Source: Pseudomonas sp. ANT_J12
GTDB taxonomy: Bacteria > Pseudomonadota > Gammaproteobacteria > Pseudomonadales > Pseudomonadaceae
Direction of reading: 5' to 3'
Length of the DNA: 64,000 bases
Assembly: GCF_008370045.1 (NCBI RefSeq)
Contig: NZ_VOBN01000021.1
Coordinates: 35,353 to 99,352 of the forward strand
Positions 1 to 10,493 of the stretch are shown here, piece by piece. Position 1 is the stretch's first letter, and every line of letters starts with the position of its first letter. Both the position numbers and the translations under genes were made by a program. The notes beneath the pieces are model-generated. The model was not told the DNA's origin, ran no database searches, and saw only the letters and a list, made by a program, of their open reading frames with translations.

Positions 1-39
1 ATTACACCGTTTATGTCACCCCTATTTGCAGGAGCATCT

Positions 40-2199
<2,160 letters not shown>

Positions 2200-2200
2200 A

Positions 2201-3190
2201 ATGGACCTTCAAGGCTTTCTTCAACAGCAAGCGCCGGACTACGCCGATACCCAGGCGCTAGGCCGGTGCCTGCGGGCGATCGTCGAGGCGGGTCTTGATC
2301 AGTTGCCCTTGCCCGGCGATGGCCAGACCCTGGCGCGTTTCCAGCGTCTGGCCGAGGTCGGTGGGCATGACCTGGGGTTGTGTAAGTTATACGAAGGCCA
2401 TACCGACGCGCTGGCGATCATCCAGCAACTCGGGGGGTCGCCGACCCCGGCCAGCACTTGGGGCATGTGGGCGGCCGAACCGCCCCAGGCCAAGGTTCGG
2501 CTCAGCCCTTCGGGGCATATGGTTTTACTGACCGGGCGCAAGGCCTGGTGTTCGGGCGCGGCGGTGCTCAGCCATGCCTTGCTCACGGCGTGGGATAACC
2601 AGGACCGCCAGCAATTGGTCGCGGTGGCGCTGGATCAACCCGGCGTCAACGTCACGACGCAGGGCTGGCAAGCGGTGGGCATGGGCGCCACCGGCAGCGT
2701 GGAGGTGGTGTTTGAAGGGGCCGAGGCGCAAGCCATCGGCAACCCCGGCGACTACTTGCAGCGGCCGGGGTTCTGGCAAGGCGGGATCGGCATTGCCGCG
2801 TGCTGGTACGGCGCGGCCCAGAGTATCGCCGAGCGTTTGCGCCGGCACTGCGCACAACGCCCGGAACCCCATGCTTTGGCACACCTCGGCGCGGTCGACA
2901 GTGCCTTGCACGCAGCGGCGCAAGTGTTGCGGGTCAGTGCTTTGACCATCGATGCCAATCCCCTGGATAACGCCGAAGTGCTCGCTCGACGCGCCCGTGC
3001 GGTGGTCGAGCACAGCGTCGAGCAGGTCCTTCGGCACGTCGGCCATGCCCTCGGCGCCGGGCCTTTTTGCAAGGATCGGCAGTTCGCCCAATTGATGGCG
3101 GATCTGCCGGTGTTCCTGCGCCAGAGCCACGCCGAACGGGATCTCGCCGCCCTCGGCGAACAGGTCGTCAGCGGAGGTTGGGCGCTATGA
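2201..3190 (+). CDS. acyl-CoA dehydrogenase-like protein
   Basis: About 329 aa with weak but recognisable acyl-CoA dehydrogenase character: a small beta domain in the middle (GRKAWCSGAAVLSHALL, a TGSVEVVFEG segment) and an Ala-rich helical C-terminal half. It is shorter than usual (about 380 aa), the shortage being in the N-terminal helical domain. The start could also be the ATG at 2192, overlapping the glgX stop; GAGGAAG at 2185-2191 fits 2201 better. It is translationally coupled to glgX before it and to the PIG-L deacetylase after it (ATGA overlap at 3187-3190). The substrate is unknown; fatty-acid oxidation seems unlikely given the neighbours. Confidence 0.75.
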   Translation: MDLQGFLQQQAPDYADTQALGRCLRAIVEAGLDQLPLPGDGQTLARFQRLAEVGGHDLGLCKLYEGHTDALAIIQQLGGSPTPASTWGMWAAEPPQAKVRLSPSGHMVLLTGRKAWCSGAAVLSHALLTAWDNQDRQQLVAVALDQPGVNVTTQGWQAVGMGATGSVEVVFEGAEAQAIGNPGDYLQRPGFWQGGIGIAACWYGAAQSIAERLRRHCAQRPEPHALAHLGAVDSALHAAAQVLRVSALTIDANPLDNAEVLARRARAVVEHSVEQVLRHVGHALGAGPFCKDRQFAQLMADLPVFLRQSHAERDLAALGEQVVSGGWAL

Positions 3191-3945
3191 AAGCCAACCC
3201 CATCGTCGGCCAAGGCACGCCCCTGCACCTGTGGCAAAGCTCGCGACACCTGGCGCAAGTGCCGGTGATCGACATCCTCGACCTGGTGCCCGAAGGTTCC
3301 CGCGCCGTGATCATCGCCCCGCACCCGGACGACGAAGTGCTCGGTTGCGGCGGCTTCCTGCAACTGCTCGCCGACGCGGGCCGGGCCTTGCAACTGATAT
3401 CGGTCACCGACGGCAGCGCCAGTCATCCCGGCTCGCGGCGTTGGCCCGTGGAGCGCCTGAGCGCCGTGCGGCCGCAGGAATCCGCCGAAGCCTTGCGCCG
3501 ACTCGGCCTGCCGGTGCACAACCTGGAATGGTTGCGTGGCGGGTTTGCCGACAGTCAGGTCGCGGCGCGGGAAGTCGAGCTGATTGCGTTCATCGAACGG
3601 CATTTGCAGCCCGACGACGTGGTCTTCACCACTTGGCGCGAGGACGGCCATTGCGACCACGAAGCCGTGGGCCGCGCCAGTGCCGAGGCGGTCAGACGGG
3701 TGCGCGCGACGCTGCACGAACTGCCGGTCTGGACCTGGCATTGGGCAACCCCGGAAGACCGTGTCGTGCCGTGGCACCGGGCGCGCAAGATTCTGCTCGA
3801 CCCGCCACTGATCGCGCGCAAGCGTCACGCGGTCCAGGCCTTCGCCAGCCAGTTGGAAGGCGACCCGCACATCGGCCTGGCGCCGGTGCTGCCGCCCTAC
3901 GTGCTGGACCGCTTACTGCAACCGTTCGAAGTGGTGTTTGTATGA
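3187..3945 (+). CDS. PIG-L family N-acetylglucosaminyl deacetylase
   Basis: Zinc-dependent LmbE/PIG-L deacetylase, 252 aa, a family that removes N-acetyl groups from GlcNAc-type sugars (MshB, BshB, PIG-L). The motif PHPDDE is complete: zinc ligands His46 and Asp49, general base Asp48. The second signature GHCDH gives His155 and zinc ligand His158. No signal peptide is seen, so it is probably cytoplasmic. It overlaps the preceding gene by 4 bases and the following methyltransferase by 4 bases. A same-length paralogue lies at 5377-6135 but lacks two of these residues. The substrate is not evident. Confidence 0.9.
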   Translation: MKANPIVGQGTPLHLWQSSRHLAQVPVIDILDLVPEGSRAVIIAPHPDDEVLGCGGFLQLLADAGRALQLISVTDGSASHPGSRRWPVERLSAVRPQESAEALRRLGLPVHNLEWLRGGFADSQVAAREVELIAFIERHLQPDDVVFTTWREDGHCDHEAVGRASAEAVRRVRATLHELPVWTWHWATPEDRVVPWHRARKILLDPPLIARKRHAVQAFASQLEGDPHIGLAPVLPPYVLDRLLQPFEVVFV

Positions 3946-4541
3946 GTGTCGAGGATCGCTATTTCGACGGACTGTTTTCCGGCAACGATGACCCTTGGGC
4001 GTTTCGCCAGCGCTGGTACGAACAACGCAAACGCGCGATCACCCTCGCTGCCCTGCCCCGGCCCCATTACCGCGCGATCTTCGAGCCCGGCTGTGCCAAC
4101 GGCGAACTCAGCGCCGAACTGGCCAGCCGCTGCGACCGCCTGCTGTGTTGCGACACCGCGGCCGCCGCCGTCGCCCTGGCCCGCACACGCCTGAGCCTGT
4201 TTGACCACGCCGAAGTGCGCCAAAGCCGTTTGCCCGCCGAGTGGCCCGAGGAGAAATTCGATCTGATCGTGATCAGCGAGATCGGCTATTACCTGGACGC
4301 CGACGACCTGAAACGCCTGATCGCCAAAGCCGAACAGTCGCTGACGGCGGACGGCCAATTGCTTGCCTGCCACTGGCGCCCGCCCATCGACGGCTGCCCG
4401 CTGAATGCCCGTCAGGTGCATGACTTGCTCCACGAACAGTTGCATCTGCCGCGCCTGGTCCTGCACCAGGAAGCGGATTTCCTGTTGGAACTCTGGAGCC
4501 GAGAACCCCGCTCCGTGGCGGCTCTGGAGGGCTTGCGATGA
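3942..4541 (+). CDS. SAM-dependent methyltransferase, NodS-like
   Basis: Class I methyltransferase of 199 aa. Motif I is FEPGCANGELS (about residues 46-56), followed by the acidic strand end CCDTAAAA and a VISEIGYYL post-motif segment. The opening residues (DRYFDGLFSGNDDPWAFRQ) match the layout of NodS, the N-methyltransferase of rhizobial Nod-factor synthesis. The start is the ATG of an ATGA overlap with the deacetylase. It sits between a sugar deacetylase and a glycosyltransferase, so N- or O-methylation of a deacetylated sugar is a reasonable guess, not a demonstrated function. Confidence 0.85.
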   Translation: MSVEDRYFDGLFSGNDDPWAFRQRWYEQRKRAITLAALPRPHYRAIFEPGCANGELSAELASRCDRLLCCDTAAAAVALARTRLSLFDHAEVRQSRLPAEWPEEKFDLIVISEIGYYLDADDLKRLIAKAEQSLTADGQLLACHWRPPIDGCPLNARQVHDLLHEQLHLPRLVLHQEADFLLELWSREPRSVAALEGLR

Positions 4542-5197
4542 TTGGAATCCTGATCCCGGCACACAACGAAGAAGACCTGCTCGAACCCTGTATCCGCGCT
4601 GCGCTGCGGGCCGGCTGCCATGAACGACTGGAGGGCGAACCGGTGATGGTGCTGGTGGTGCTCGACAGTTGCACCGACCGCTCCGCCTGGATCGTCGAGC
4701 AATACCCGGTGCACAGCCTGGCGATCGAGGCGCGCAATGTGGGTCAGGCCCGCGCCGCCGGCGCACGCTATCTGCTGGAACAGGGTGCGCGCTGGATTTC
4801 CTGTTCCGACGCCGACAGCCTGGTCGCCAAGGACTGGCTGGTGGCGCAACTGGCCCTGGGCGCCGATGCGGTATGCGGCACGGTCACCGTGGATCAGTGG
4901 ACCGCTGATTTCGATGAGTCGGCGCAGATTCGCTATCACCAGCATTACCAGGCCCGGGACGGTCACCGGCACATCCACGGCGCTAACCTGGGCATCAGCG
5001 CCGAGGCGTATCAGCGCGCCGGCGGGTTTGAAGCCTTGGCCTGCGATGAAGATGTGCAACTGGTGCGCCAGTTGGAACTCAGCGGGGCGAACATCGCCTG
5101 GAGCCATCAACCGCAAGTGCTGACCAGCGCCCGGCTGGACAGCCGTGCACGGGGTGGTTTCGGGGATTTTTTGCGAAACATGGTACAGATTGAATAA
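4538..5197 (+). CDS. GT2-type glycosyltransferase
   Basis: Short (219 aa) GT-A-fold family 2 glycosyltransferase. It opens with the nucleotide-sugar strand IGILIPAHNEE, then LVVLDSCTDRS, and has a DxD-type metal site in CSDADS. GGFEALACDEDVQL corresponds to the acceptor/catalytic ED region. No membrane segment is visible, so it is cytoplasmic or peripheral. It begins in a 4-base overlap with the methyltransferase and ends the tight string that starts with glgX; 180 bp without a gene follow. Donor and acceptor are unknown. Confidence 0.85.
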   Translation: MIGILIPAHNEEDLLEPCIRAALRAGCHERLEGEPVMVLVVLDSCTDRSAWIVEQYPVHSLAIEARNVGQARAAGARYLLEQGARWISCSDADSLVAKDWLVAQLALGADAVCGTVTVDQWTADFDESAQIRYHQHYQARDGHRHIHGANLGISAEAYQRAGGFEALACDEDVQLVRQLELSGANIAWSHQPQVLTSARLDSRARGGFGDFLRNMVQIE

Positions 5198-5376
5198 AAA
5201 AACCGGATCAGATGTAACCGCGAGGCGACGAACAGGGTTGTATGAGCAATACTCTGCTGGCCGCAATCCAGGGTTCGGAGCACGGCACATTGCTATCAAC
5301 CAGCCTTCACGGGTCTGCCAGGCTTGACGATCAAGCGTTGCACGACTGAGGGCGAGACAGAACAAGGATGTAGCCC

Positions 5377-6135
5377 ATGAAATCGGTTTACCTCAGCGAA
5401 AGCAGCCTGCCTTCCCAGATCTGGAACAACGCCCAGCAACTGGACAACATCCCGGTCATCAATACTCAAACCCTGGTCCCCGAAGGCGCACGCGCCGTGG
5501 TGATCGCGCCCCATCCGGGCGATGAAGTGGTCATGTGCGGCGGCTTGCTGCAACTGCTGTCCTCCCTCGGCCATCCCCTGCAACTGATCTCGATCACCGA
5601 CGGCAGCGCCAGCCATCCGGGCTCGCAGCAATGGTCGGAAAAACGCTTGAGCGTGTTCCGCCCCCAGGAAAGTGTCGAGGCCTTGCGCCGCCTCGGCTTG
5701 CCGATGCACAGCCTGAAATGGATTCGTGGCGGCTTTACCGATAACGCCCTGGCCGAGCACGAGCAACCGTTGAGTCACTACATTGCGCGCTACCTGCGCC
5801 CCGGCGATGTGTTGTTCAGCACCTGGCGTGAAGACGGCACCGATGACCATGACGCCGTTGGCCGGGCCGCCGCCAGGGCTGCGGCGATCGTCGGCGTGGC
5901 GTTCTACGAAATGCCGGTCTGGGCCTGGCACTTGCCGACGCGCGACCAGGGGCAGATCCCCTGGCACCGCGCCCGCAAGTTGCGCCTCGACACCTGGACC
6001 ATCGCCCGCAAAAGCCACGCCACCCATGCCTACGCCAGCCAGCTCGACGGCGAACCGGCCATCGGTATCGCGCCGCTGCTGCCCAAGGCACTGCTCGAGC
6101 GGATTCGCCTGCCGTACGAAATCGTGTTCGTCTAA
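5377..6135 (+). CDS. PIG-L-like protein lacking general base and one catalytic His
   Basis: This 252-aa protein aligns without gaps to the PIG-L protein at 3187-3945 (shared blocks include LQLISxTDGSASHPGS and EALRRLGLP). The active-site motif reads PHPGDE, so zinc ligands His46 and Asp49 remain but the general base Asp48 is Gly. The second motif reads GTDDH, so His155 is Thr while zinc ligand His158 stays. By analogy with MshB this should bind zinc but deacetylate poorly, or do different chemistry. AAGGA precedes the ATG. The last 30 bases and the downstream REP are partly duplicated just after the gene. Confidence 0.85.
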   Translation: MKSVYLSESSLPSQIWNNAQQLDNIPVINTQTLVPEGARAVVIAPHPGDEVVMCGGLLQLLSSLGHPLQLISITDGSASHPGSQQWSEKRLSVFRPQESVEALRRLGLPMHSLKWIRGGFTDNALAEHEQPLSHYIARYLRPGDVLFSTWREDGTDDHDAVGRAAARAAAIVGVAFYEMPVWAWHLPTRDQGQIPWHRARKLRLDTWTIARKSHATHAYASQLDGEPAIGIAPLLPKALLERIRLPYEIVFV

Positions 6136-6332
6136 ACGCGCCCCGTAGGAGCAAAGCTTGCTCGCGATGGCGATCTCACGGACGCCTTCGCGGGCAAGCC
6201 TTGCTCCTACACAAAATCCGTCTGCCATACGAAATGTGTTCGTCTGAACGTGCCCCGTAGGAGCAAAGCTTGCTCGCGACAGCGATCTCACGGACGCTAT
6301 CGCGGGCAAGCCTTGCTCCTACACAAAATCCC
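6106..6332. repeat. 112-bp tandem duplication carrying two REP elements
   Basis: Two head-to-tail units (about 6106-6218 and 6219-6332) offset by 112 bases. Each begins with a copy of the end of the PIG-L gene (CTGCC-TACGAAAT, GTGTTCGTCT) and contains a palindromic REP starting GTAGGAGCAAAGCTTGCTCGCG and ending GCAAGCCTTGCTCCTAC (6145-6210 and 6257-6322), then ACAAAATCC. The second unit has a 1-base deletion, and its stop-codon copy is changed (TAA to TGA). Confidence 0.85.
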
Positions 6333-6394
6333 GCTGAACTGCCCGCGCCTCCATCAGTCGCATACTTATGCAGCCTGGATTCAGAGGAGCCAAC

Positions 6395-7195
6395 GTGACC
6401 AGCGATTCAGAACACCGCACGCGCACATCGGCGCCCTTGAACACCCCCACCGCCATCCATCGACTGCGCGTGCTGACGGTCAATACCCACAAAGGCTTCA
6501 CCGCGCTCAACCGCCGTTTCATCCTCCCGGAATTGCGCGAAGCGGTGCGCAGTACCTCGGCGGACCTGGTGTTCCTGCAGGAGGTGATTGGCGAACACGA
6601 GCGTCACTCTTCCCGTTACCACGAGTGGCCGCAGATGTCGCAATACGAGTTCCTTGCCGACAGCATGTGGAGTGATTTCGCCTATGGGCGCAACGCGGTC
6701 TACCCCGACGGCCATCACGGCAACGCGCTGCTGTCGAAGTACCCGATTCGCGAATTCCGCAACCTCGACGTCTCGATCACCGGCCCCGAACGCCGAGGCT
6801 TATTGCACTGTGTATTGGATGTGCCGGGCCACGCCGAAGTCCATGCGATCTGCGTGCACCTGAGCCTGCTCGAAAGCCATCGCCAGTTGCAGCTGCAGTT
6901 GCTCTGCCAACTGCTGGAGTCCCTGCCCGACGATGCGCCGGTGATCATCGCCGGCGACTTCAACGACTGGCAGCTGCAAGGCAATGCCGCCCTGGCCCGG
7001 CGCGATTACCTGCACGAAGCCTTCGAGCGCCATTATGGTCGCCCCGCCAAGACCTACCCGGCGCGCTTCCCGCTGTTGCGCCTGGACCGCATCTACCTGC
7101 GCAATGCCAGCAGCCACCACCCGACCATTCTCGGCAACCGGCCCTGGACCCACCTGTCGGACCATTTGCCGTTGGCGGTGGAAGTGCATCTGTGA
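6395..7195 (+). CDS. endonuclease/exonuclease/phosphatase family protein
   Basis: EEP-fold metal-dependent phosphoesterase of 266 aa. All family motifs are present: NTHKG, the metal ligand in LQEV, CVHLSLL, the AGDFND Asp-Asn pair, LDRIYL and the C-terminal SDH. A GTG start at 6395 is chosen because AGAGGAG (6383-6389) lies 5 bases upstream; the ATG at 6368 has no such site. The protein resembles E. coli YbhP, which neighbours the cardiolipin synthase ClsB; no cls gene is present here. Substrate (nucleic acid, phospholipid headgroup or other) cannot be told from sequence. Confidence 0.85.
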   Translation: MTSDSEHRTRTSAPLNTPTAIHRLRVLTVNTHKGFTALNRRFILPELREAVRSTSADLVFLQEVIGEHERHSSRYHEWPQMSQYEFLADSMWSDFAYGRNAVYPDGHHGNALLSKYPIREFRNLDVSITGPERRGLLHCVLDVPGHAEVHAICVHLSLLESHRQLQLQLLCQLLESLPDDAPVIIAGDFNDWQLQGNAALARRDYLHEAFERHYGRPAKTYPARFPLLRLDRIYLRNASSHHPTILGNRPWTHLSDHLPLAVEVHL

Positions 7196-7218
7196 GTGAT
7201 GCAAGTCGGTTGAGTACC

Positions 7219-7265
7219 CTGTGGCGAGGGAGCTTGCTCCCGCGCCACAACAAGCCCTCGCCACG
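7219..7265. repeat. REP-type palindromic repeat
   Basis: CTGTGGCGAGGGAGCTTGCT... followed by a shortened inverse copy ending in CCTCGCCACG. Same family as the elements at 22463-22582 and 25054-25149. Confidence 0.7.
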
Positions 7266-7462
7266 ATGTCAGGGTTGACAGAACCATTCGTCAGTAGCGC
7301 TCCCCTTGGTCAAAGAATGCGACTACACCTTAAAAAAGCTTAAGGACTAGCACATTCAATTCGTTAGGGCCCGTGCCTCACGCAGTTCATGAATTAGGGT
7401 TGTTTTACAGTCCGGCGAACCACCAAGGATGACATCCCCCGAAACACGAGAAGGGATTCGCC

Positions 7463-10171
7463 ATGAGTCGCTATGCCTGGCTGCTGCGGACAATGCCGCA
7501 GGTCTTCGTTGTTCCTGCTTCACTCCTGATTTTCGTCAGTCCCCTCGCCTCTGGCGCCTGCTCACTGATCGCCGGCCCCGGCAACGATGCCTTCACCTGC
7601 GACAGCGGCACCAGCGGTGCCTTGACCGATCTGGCGGGCAACAACAGCCTGACCTTCCCCGCCAACGGCACGGGCCGCATCAATGGCAACGTAACCTTTG
7701 GCGCCGGCAGCGACACCTTCGACATGAACTCCGGCACCCTCGCCGGTGCGCTCGATCAGGGTGACGGCAACGACCGCGTGCGCATCAGCGCCGGGCAAAT
7801 CACCGGCGCCGTGAGCCAAGGCAACGGCATCGATGACTTCGTCATGAGCGGCGGCACGATTCAGTCCCTGGCCCAGGGCGATGGGCGTGACACCTTCCTG
7901 ATGACCGGCGGCACGATCACCGGCGCCTTCGAGGATGGCGACGTGGCGCGGATGACCGGCGGCACTATCGGTCGGGTCGACATGAAGCTCGACAACAATA
8001 TTTTCGACCTGTCCGGCGGGCAGATCCTCGGCAACCTGGTGACCGGGTTCGGCACCGACACCATCATCGTTTCCGGTGGCTTCATCGGCGGCAATATCAG
8101 CGTCAGCGGCGGCAACGACAGCATCACCGTGACCGGCGGCGAGATCGTCGGTGAAATCCGCGCCAGTGTCGGCGATGACATTTTGAACTGGAGCGGTGGC
8201 GGCATTATCCGCTCAGCCATCCTCATGGCCGAAGGTAACGACCGCGCGACTCTGAGCAACCTCGATGAAAGCATCCTCGCCCTCACCCCCAGTATCGACG
8301 GCGGAACCGGTAACGACCTGCTGACCTTCGACCACACCGCCACCGCCAACCCCGCCCGCTACATCAACTGGGAAACGGTGAACCTGAGCAACGGCTCGCG
8401 ATTCGACCTGGCCGGCAACTTCGTCCTGGGCGACAGCGCCAGCGGCACCGGGGCATTCAACATCGATTCCAGCAGCACCCTGACGTCGACTCAGGGCAGC
8501 ATCACACCGTTTACCGCCGGCCAGTTCGCGACCCTGAACAACGCCGGGGTGATTGACCTGGCCAGCGGCAACACCAGCACCGACGACAGCCTGACCGTCC
8601 AGGGCAATTACGCCGGCAATAACGGCCAACTGCGGCTGCAAAGCGTGGTCGGCGACGACAGTTCCCCCAGCGACAAACTGGTGGTGAACAACGGCACCTT
8701 GACCGGCAGCACCGTGATCAGCGTCAGCAACCTGGGCGGCGTCGGCGGTTTGACCCAGCAGAACGGCATCCAGTTAGTCCAGGCCCAGGGCACGGCCGTC
8801 AGCGATAACAGCGCGTTTGTGCTCAATGGCACGGTGTCGGCGGGCGCCTATGATTACCGTCTGTTCAAGGGCGGCGTCACCGCAGGCACTGAGAACAGTT
8901 GGTACCTGCGCTCAGCGGTGGTCGCGCCAGCGGCGGCCTTTAGCATTCCCAATCCCGATCCAGACTTGCCGCCGATTATCGTGCCGGCGGTGGCGACGCC
9001 CGTGGCGGCGGCCACGCCGACGATCTTCAGCATTCCCAACCCTGATCCAACCTTGCCGCCGATCCTCGTGGCGGCCGCCGCGACACCCACGGTCATCAGC
9101 ATTCCCAACGCCGACCCGACCCTGCCACCGACCCTCGTCACCGTGCCCGCCGCACCGGCCGGCAGTTCGCCGCTACCCGTGTTGCCCGCCGCCGTCCCCG
9201 GGGCGGCGCCGATTCCCTTGTACCGCCCGGAAGTCCCGACCTGGTCGGTGCTGCCACCGGCCGCCGCGCAATTGACCCTCAGCGCCCTCGGCACCTTCCA
9301 CGATCGCCAGGGCGAGCAGCGCCTGCTCACCGAGACCGGCGCCTTCAGCGCGGGTTGGGCGCGGGTCTATGGCCGGAATTTCGACCAGACCTGGGCCGGC
9401 ACCGTGACGCCACGGCTCAACGGTTCGCTGAACGGTTTTCAAGTGGGCAACGATTTGTACAGCGTGCAAACCGACGGCGGGCAAACCCGGCGCACCGGGT
9501 TCTTCGTCGGTCACACCCGTTTACAGGGCGATGTCGACGGTTTCAACGAAGGCTTTGAAGGCAAGCGTGCCGGCAGCGTGGAACTGGAAGGCGACAGCTA
9601 CGGCCTGTACTGGACGCTGACCGATCCCAAGGGCTGGTACGTCGATACGGTGGTGATGGGCACGCGCTTCGACGGCGATAACCGTTCCGAGCGCGGCCTC
9701 AAGCTCGACAACCGGGGGCACGCCCTGACGCTGTCGGCAGAGGCCGGCTACCCGATCAGCCTGGCCGGCAACTGGGTGGTGGAACCCCAGGCGCAAGTGA
9801 TTCACCAGAAAATCTCCCTGGACAGTCAGGACGACGGCATTTCCCGGGTGTCCTTCGATTCCGACGGCGCCTGGACCGGTCGCCTCGGTGCGCGCCTCAA
9901 GGGTCGTTATGAAGTCAGTGGTCGGCCGCTGGAGCCGTATCTGCGGGCCAATCTGTGGCACACGTTTTCGGGGACCGACACGGTGACGTTCGATCACGTC
10001 GACCGGATCGAGAGCGAACAGAAATCCTCCAGCGCCGACCTCGGGATCGGCGTGGTCCTGAGCCTGGATTCCTCCGTCAGTGTGTACGCCAGTGCCGATT
10101 ACACCCGCAATATTGACAGTAATCCGTTGCGCGGCGTGGTGGGCAATGTCGGCGTCAGGTTGAGTTGGTAG
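7463..10171 (+). CDS. autotransporter (type Va) with beta-rich passenger
   Basis: 902 aa. A signal peptide is seen at about 1-31 (hydrophobic FVVPASLLIFVSPLASGA). The passenger (about 40-280) is built of imperfect repeats of about 20 residues with a GxGxDxFxMxGGxIxG pattern, suggesting a beta-solenoid. A less repetitive part is followed by a Pro/Ala-rich linker (about 492-600) holding three SIPNPDPxLPP units. The C-terminal 290 residues form the autotransporter barrel, ending in Leu-Ser-Trp. Start: ATG after AAGGGA. The barrel resembles that of the next gene (shared ENWVVEPQAQ/NWVVEPQAQ and LWHT segments). It is probably a surface adhesin; function is inferred only from architecture. Confidence 0.88.
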   Translation: MSRYAWLLRTMPQVFVVPASLLIFVSPLASGACSLIAGPGNDAFTCDSGTSGALTDLAGNNSLTFPANGTGRINGNVTFGAGSDTFDMNSGTLAGALDQGDGNDRVRISAGQITGAVSQGNGIDDFVMSGGTIQSLAQGDGRDTFLMTGGTITGAFEDGDVARMTGGTIGRVDMKLDNNIFDLSGGQILGNLVTGFGTDTIIVSGGFIGGNISVSGGNDSITVTGGEIVGEIRASVGDDILNWSGGGIIRSAILMAEGNDRATLSNLDESILALTPSIDGGTGNDLLTFDHTATANPARYINWETVNLSNGSRFDLAGNFVLGDSASGTGAFNIDSSSTLTSTQGSITPFTAGQFATLNNAGVIDLASGNTSTDDSLTVQGNYAGNNGQLRLQSVVGDDSSPSDKLVVNNGTLTGSTVISVSNLGGVGGLTQQNGIQLVQAQGTAVSDNSAFVLNGTVSAGAYDYRLFKGGVTAGTENSWYLRSAVVAPAAAFSIPNPDPDLPPIIVPAVATPVAAATPTIFSIPNPDPTLPPILVAAAATPTVISIPNADPTLPPTLVTVPAAPAGSSPLPVLPAAVPGAAPIPLYRPEVPTWSVLPPAAAQLTLSALGTFHDRQGEQRLLTETGAFSAGWARVYGRNFDQTWAGTVTPRLNGSLNGFQVGNDLYSVQTDGGQTRRTGFFVGHTRLQGDVDGFNEGFEGKRAGSVELEGDSYGLYWTLTDPKGWYVDTVVMGTRFDGDNRSERGLKLDNRGHALTLSAEAGYPISLAGNWVVEPQAQVIHQKISLDSQDDGISRVSFDSDGAWTGRLGARLKGRYEVSGRPLEPYLRANLWHTFSGTDTVTFDHVDRIESEQKSSSADLGIGVVLSLDSSVSVYASADYTRNIDSNPLRGVVGNVGVRLSW
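8937..9150 (+). repeat. three in-frame copies encoding SIPNPDPxLPP
   Basis: Three copies of an AGCATTCCCAAT/C-CCGA/TGATCC... unit start at about 8941, 9029 and 9098, inside the autotransporter linker. The spacers are Ala/Val/Thr-rich. Copy-number change here would alter the length of the stalk between passenger and barrel. Confidence 0.75.
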
Positions 10172-10307
10172 GTGTTTAGCCAACTATCAAAAGCCGCTGG
10201 CTTGAGGGTTTCCTGATGATCTTTTGCACAAACAATCACTTATAGACACGCGATAAAACAGACACTTGCAATCGCTAAAATAGCCCTACCATTTATCGGC
10301 CATTTTC

Positions 10308-10337
10308 TTGACGCAAGGTCACAGGTCTTCTTAGCTA
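10308..10337 (+). promoter_or_regulatory. possible sigma70 promoter for the second autotransporter
   Basis: TTGACG (10308-10313), 18 bases, then TAGCTA (10332-10337). The -35 is good and the -10 weak. It would give a leader of about 150 nt containing three hairpins. Confidence 0.35.
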
Positions 10338-10342
10338 CACGG

Positions 10343-10445
10343 TACTACCCCCGGAAATACATCCGGGGCAAACCTTCAGACACCCGCAAAAACGGGCGGC
10401 CATAGGCTTGCCTCAATCCATTCGGTCGCCCCTCATTCGGGGTAG
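10343..10445 (+). other. structured leader: three hairpins in the 322-bp gap before 10494
   Basis: The gap between the two autotransporter genes has no ORF of note. It holds perfect hairpins CCCCGG/CCGGGG (10349-10368), CCCG/CGGG (10383-10396) and CCCC/GGGG (10429-10442), with GGGGCAAACC directly after the first. No terminator poly-U follows any of them. Identity is unknown; see findings. Confidence 0.45.
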
Positions 10446-10493
10446 GAGAGACGCCCAAGCGAGAAACGGCATGCGTGTGCAAGGTAGGCCTCC

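Noticed and set aside
6145..6322. CRISPR array from regularly spaced repeats
   Set aside because: Only two units, each internally palindromic REP with flanking gene-end sequence; no spacers and no cas genes.
10360..10445. c-di-GMP-I riboswitch
   Set aside because: GGGGCAAACC is suggestive, but the second conserved strand, GNRA tetraloop and receptor are not found in the right order.
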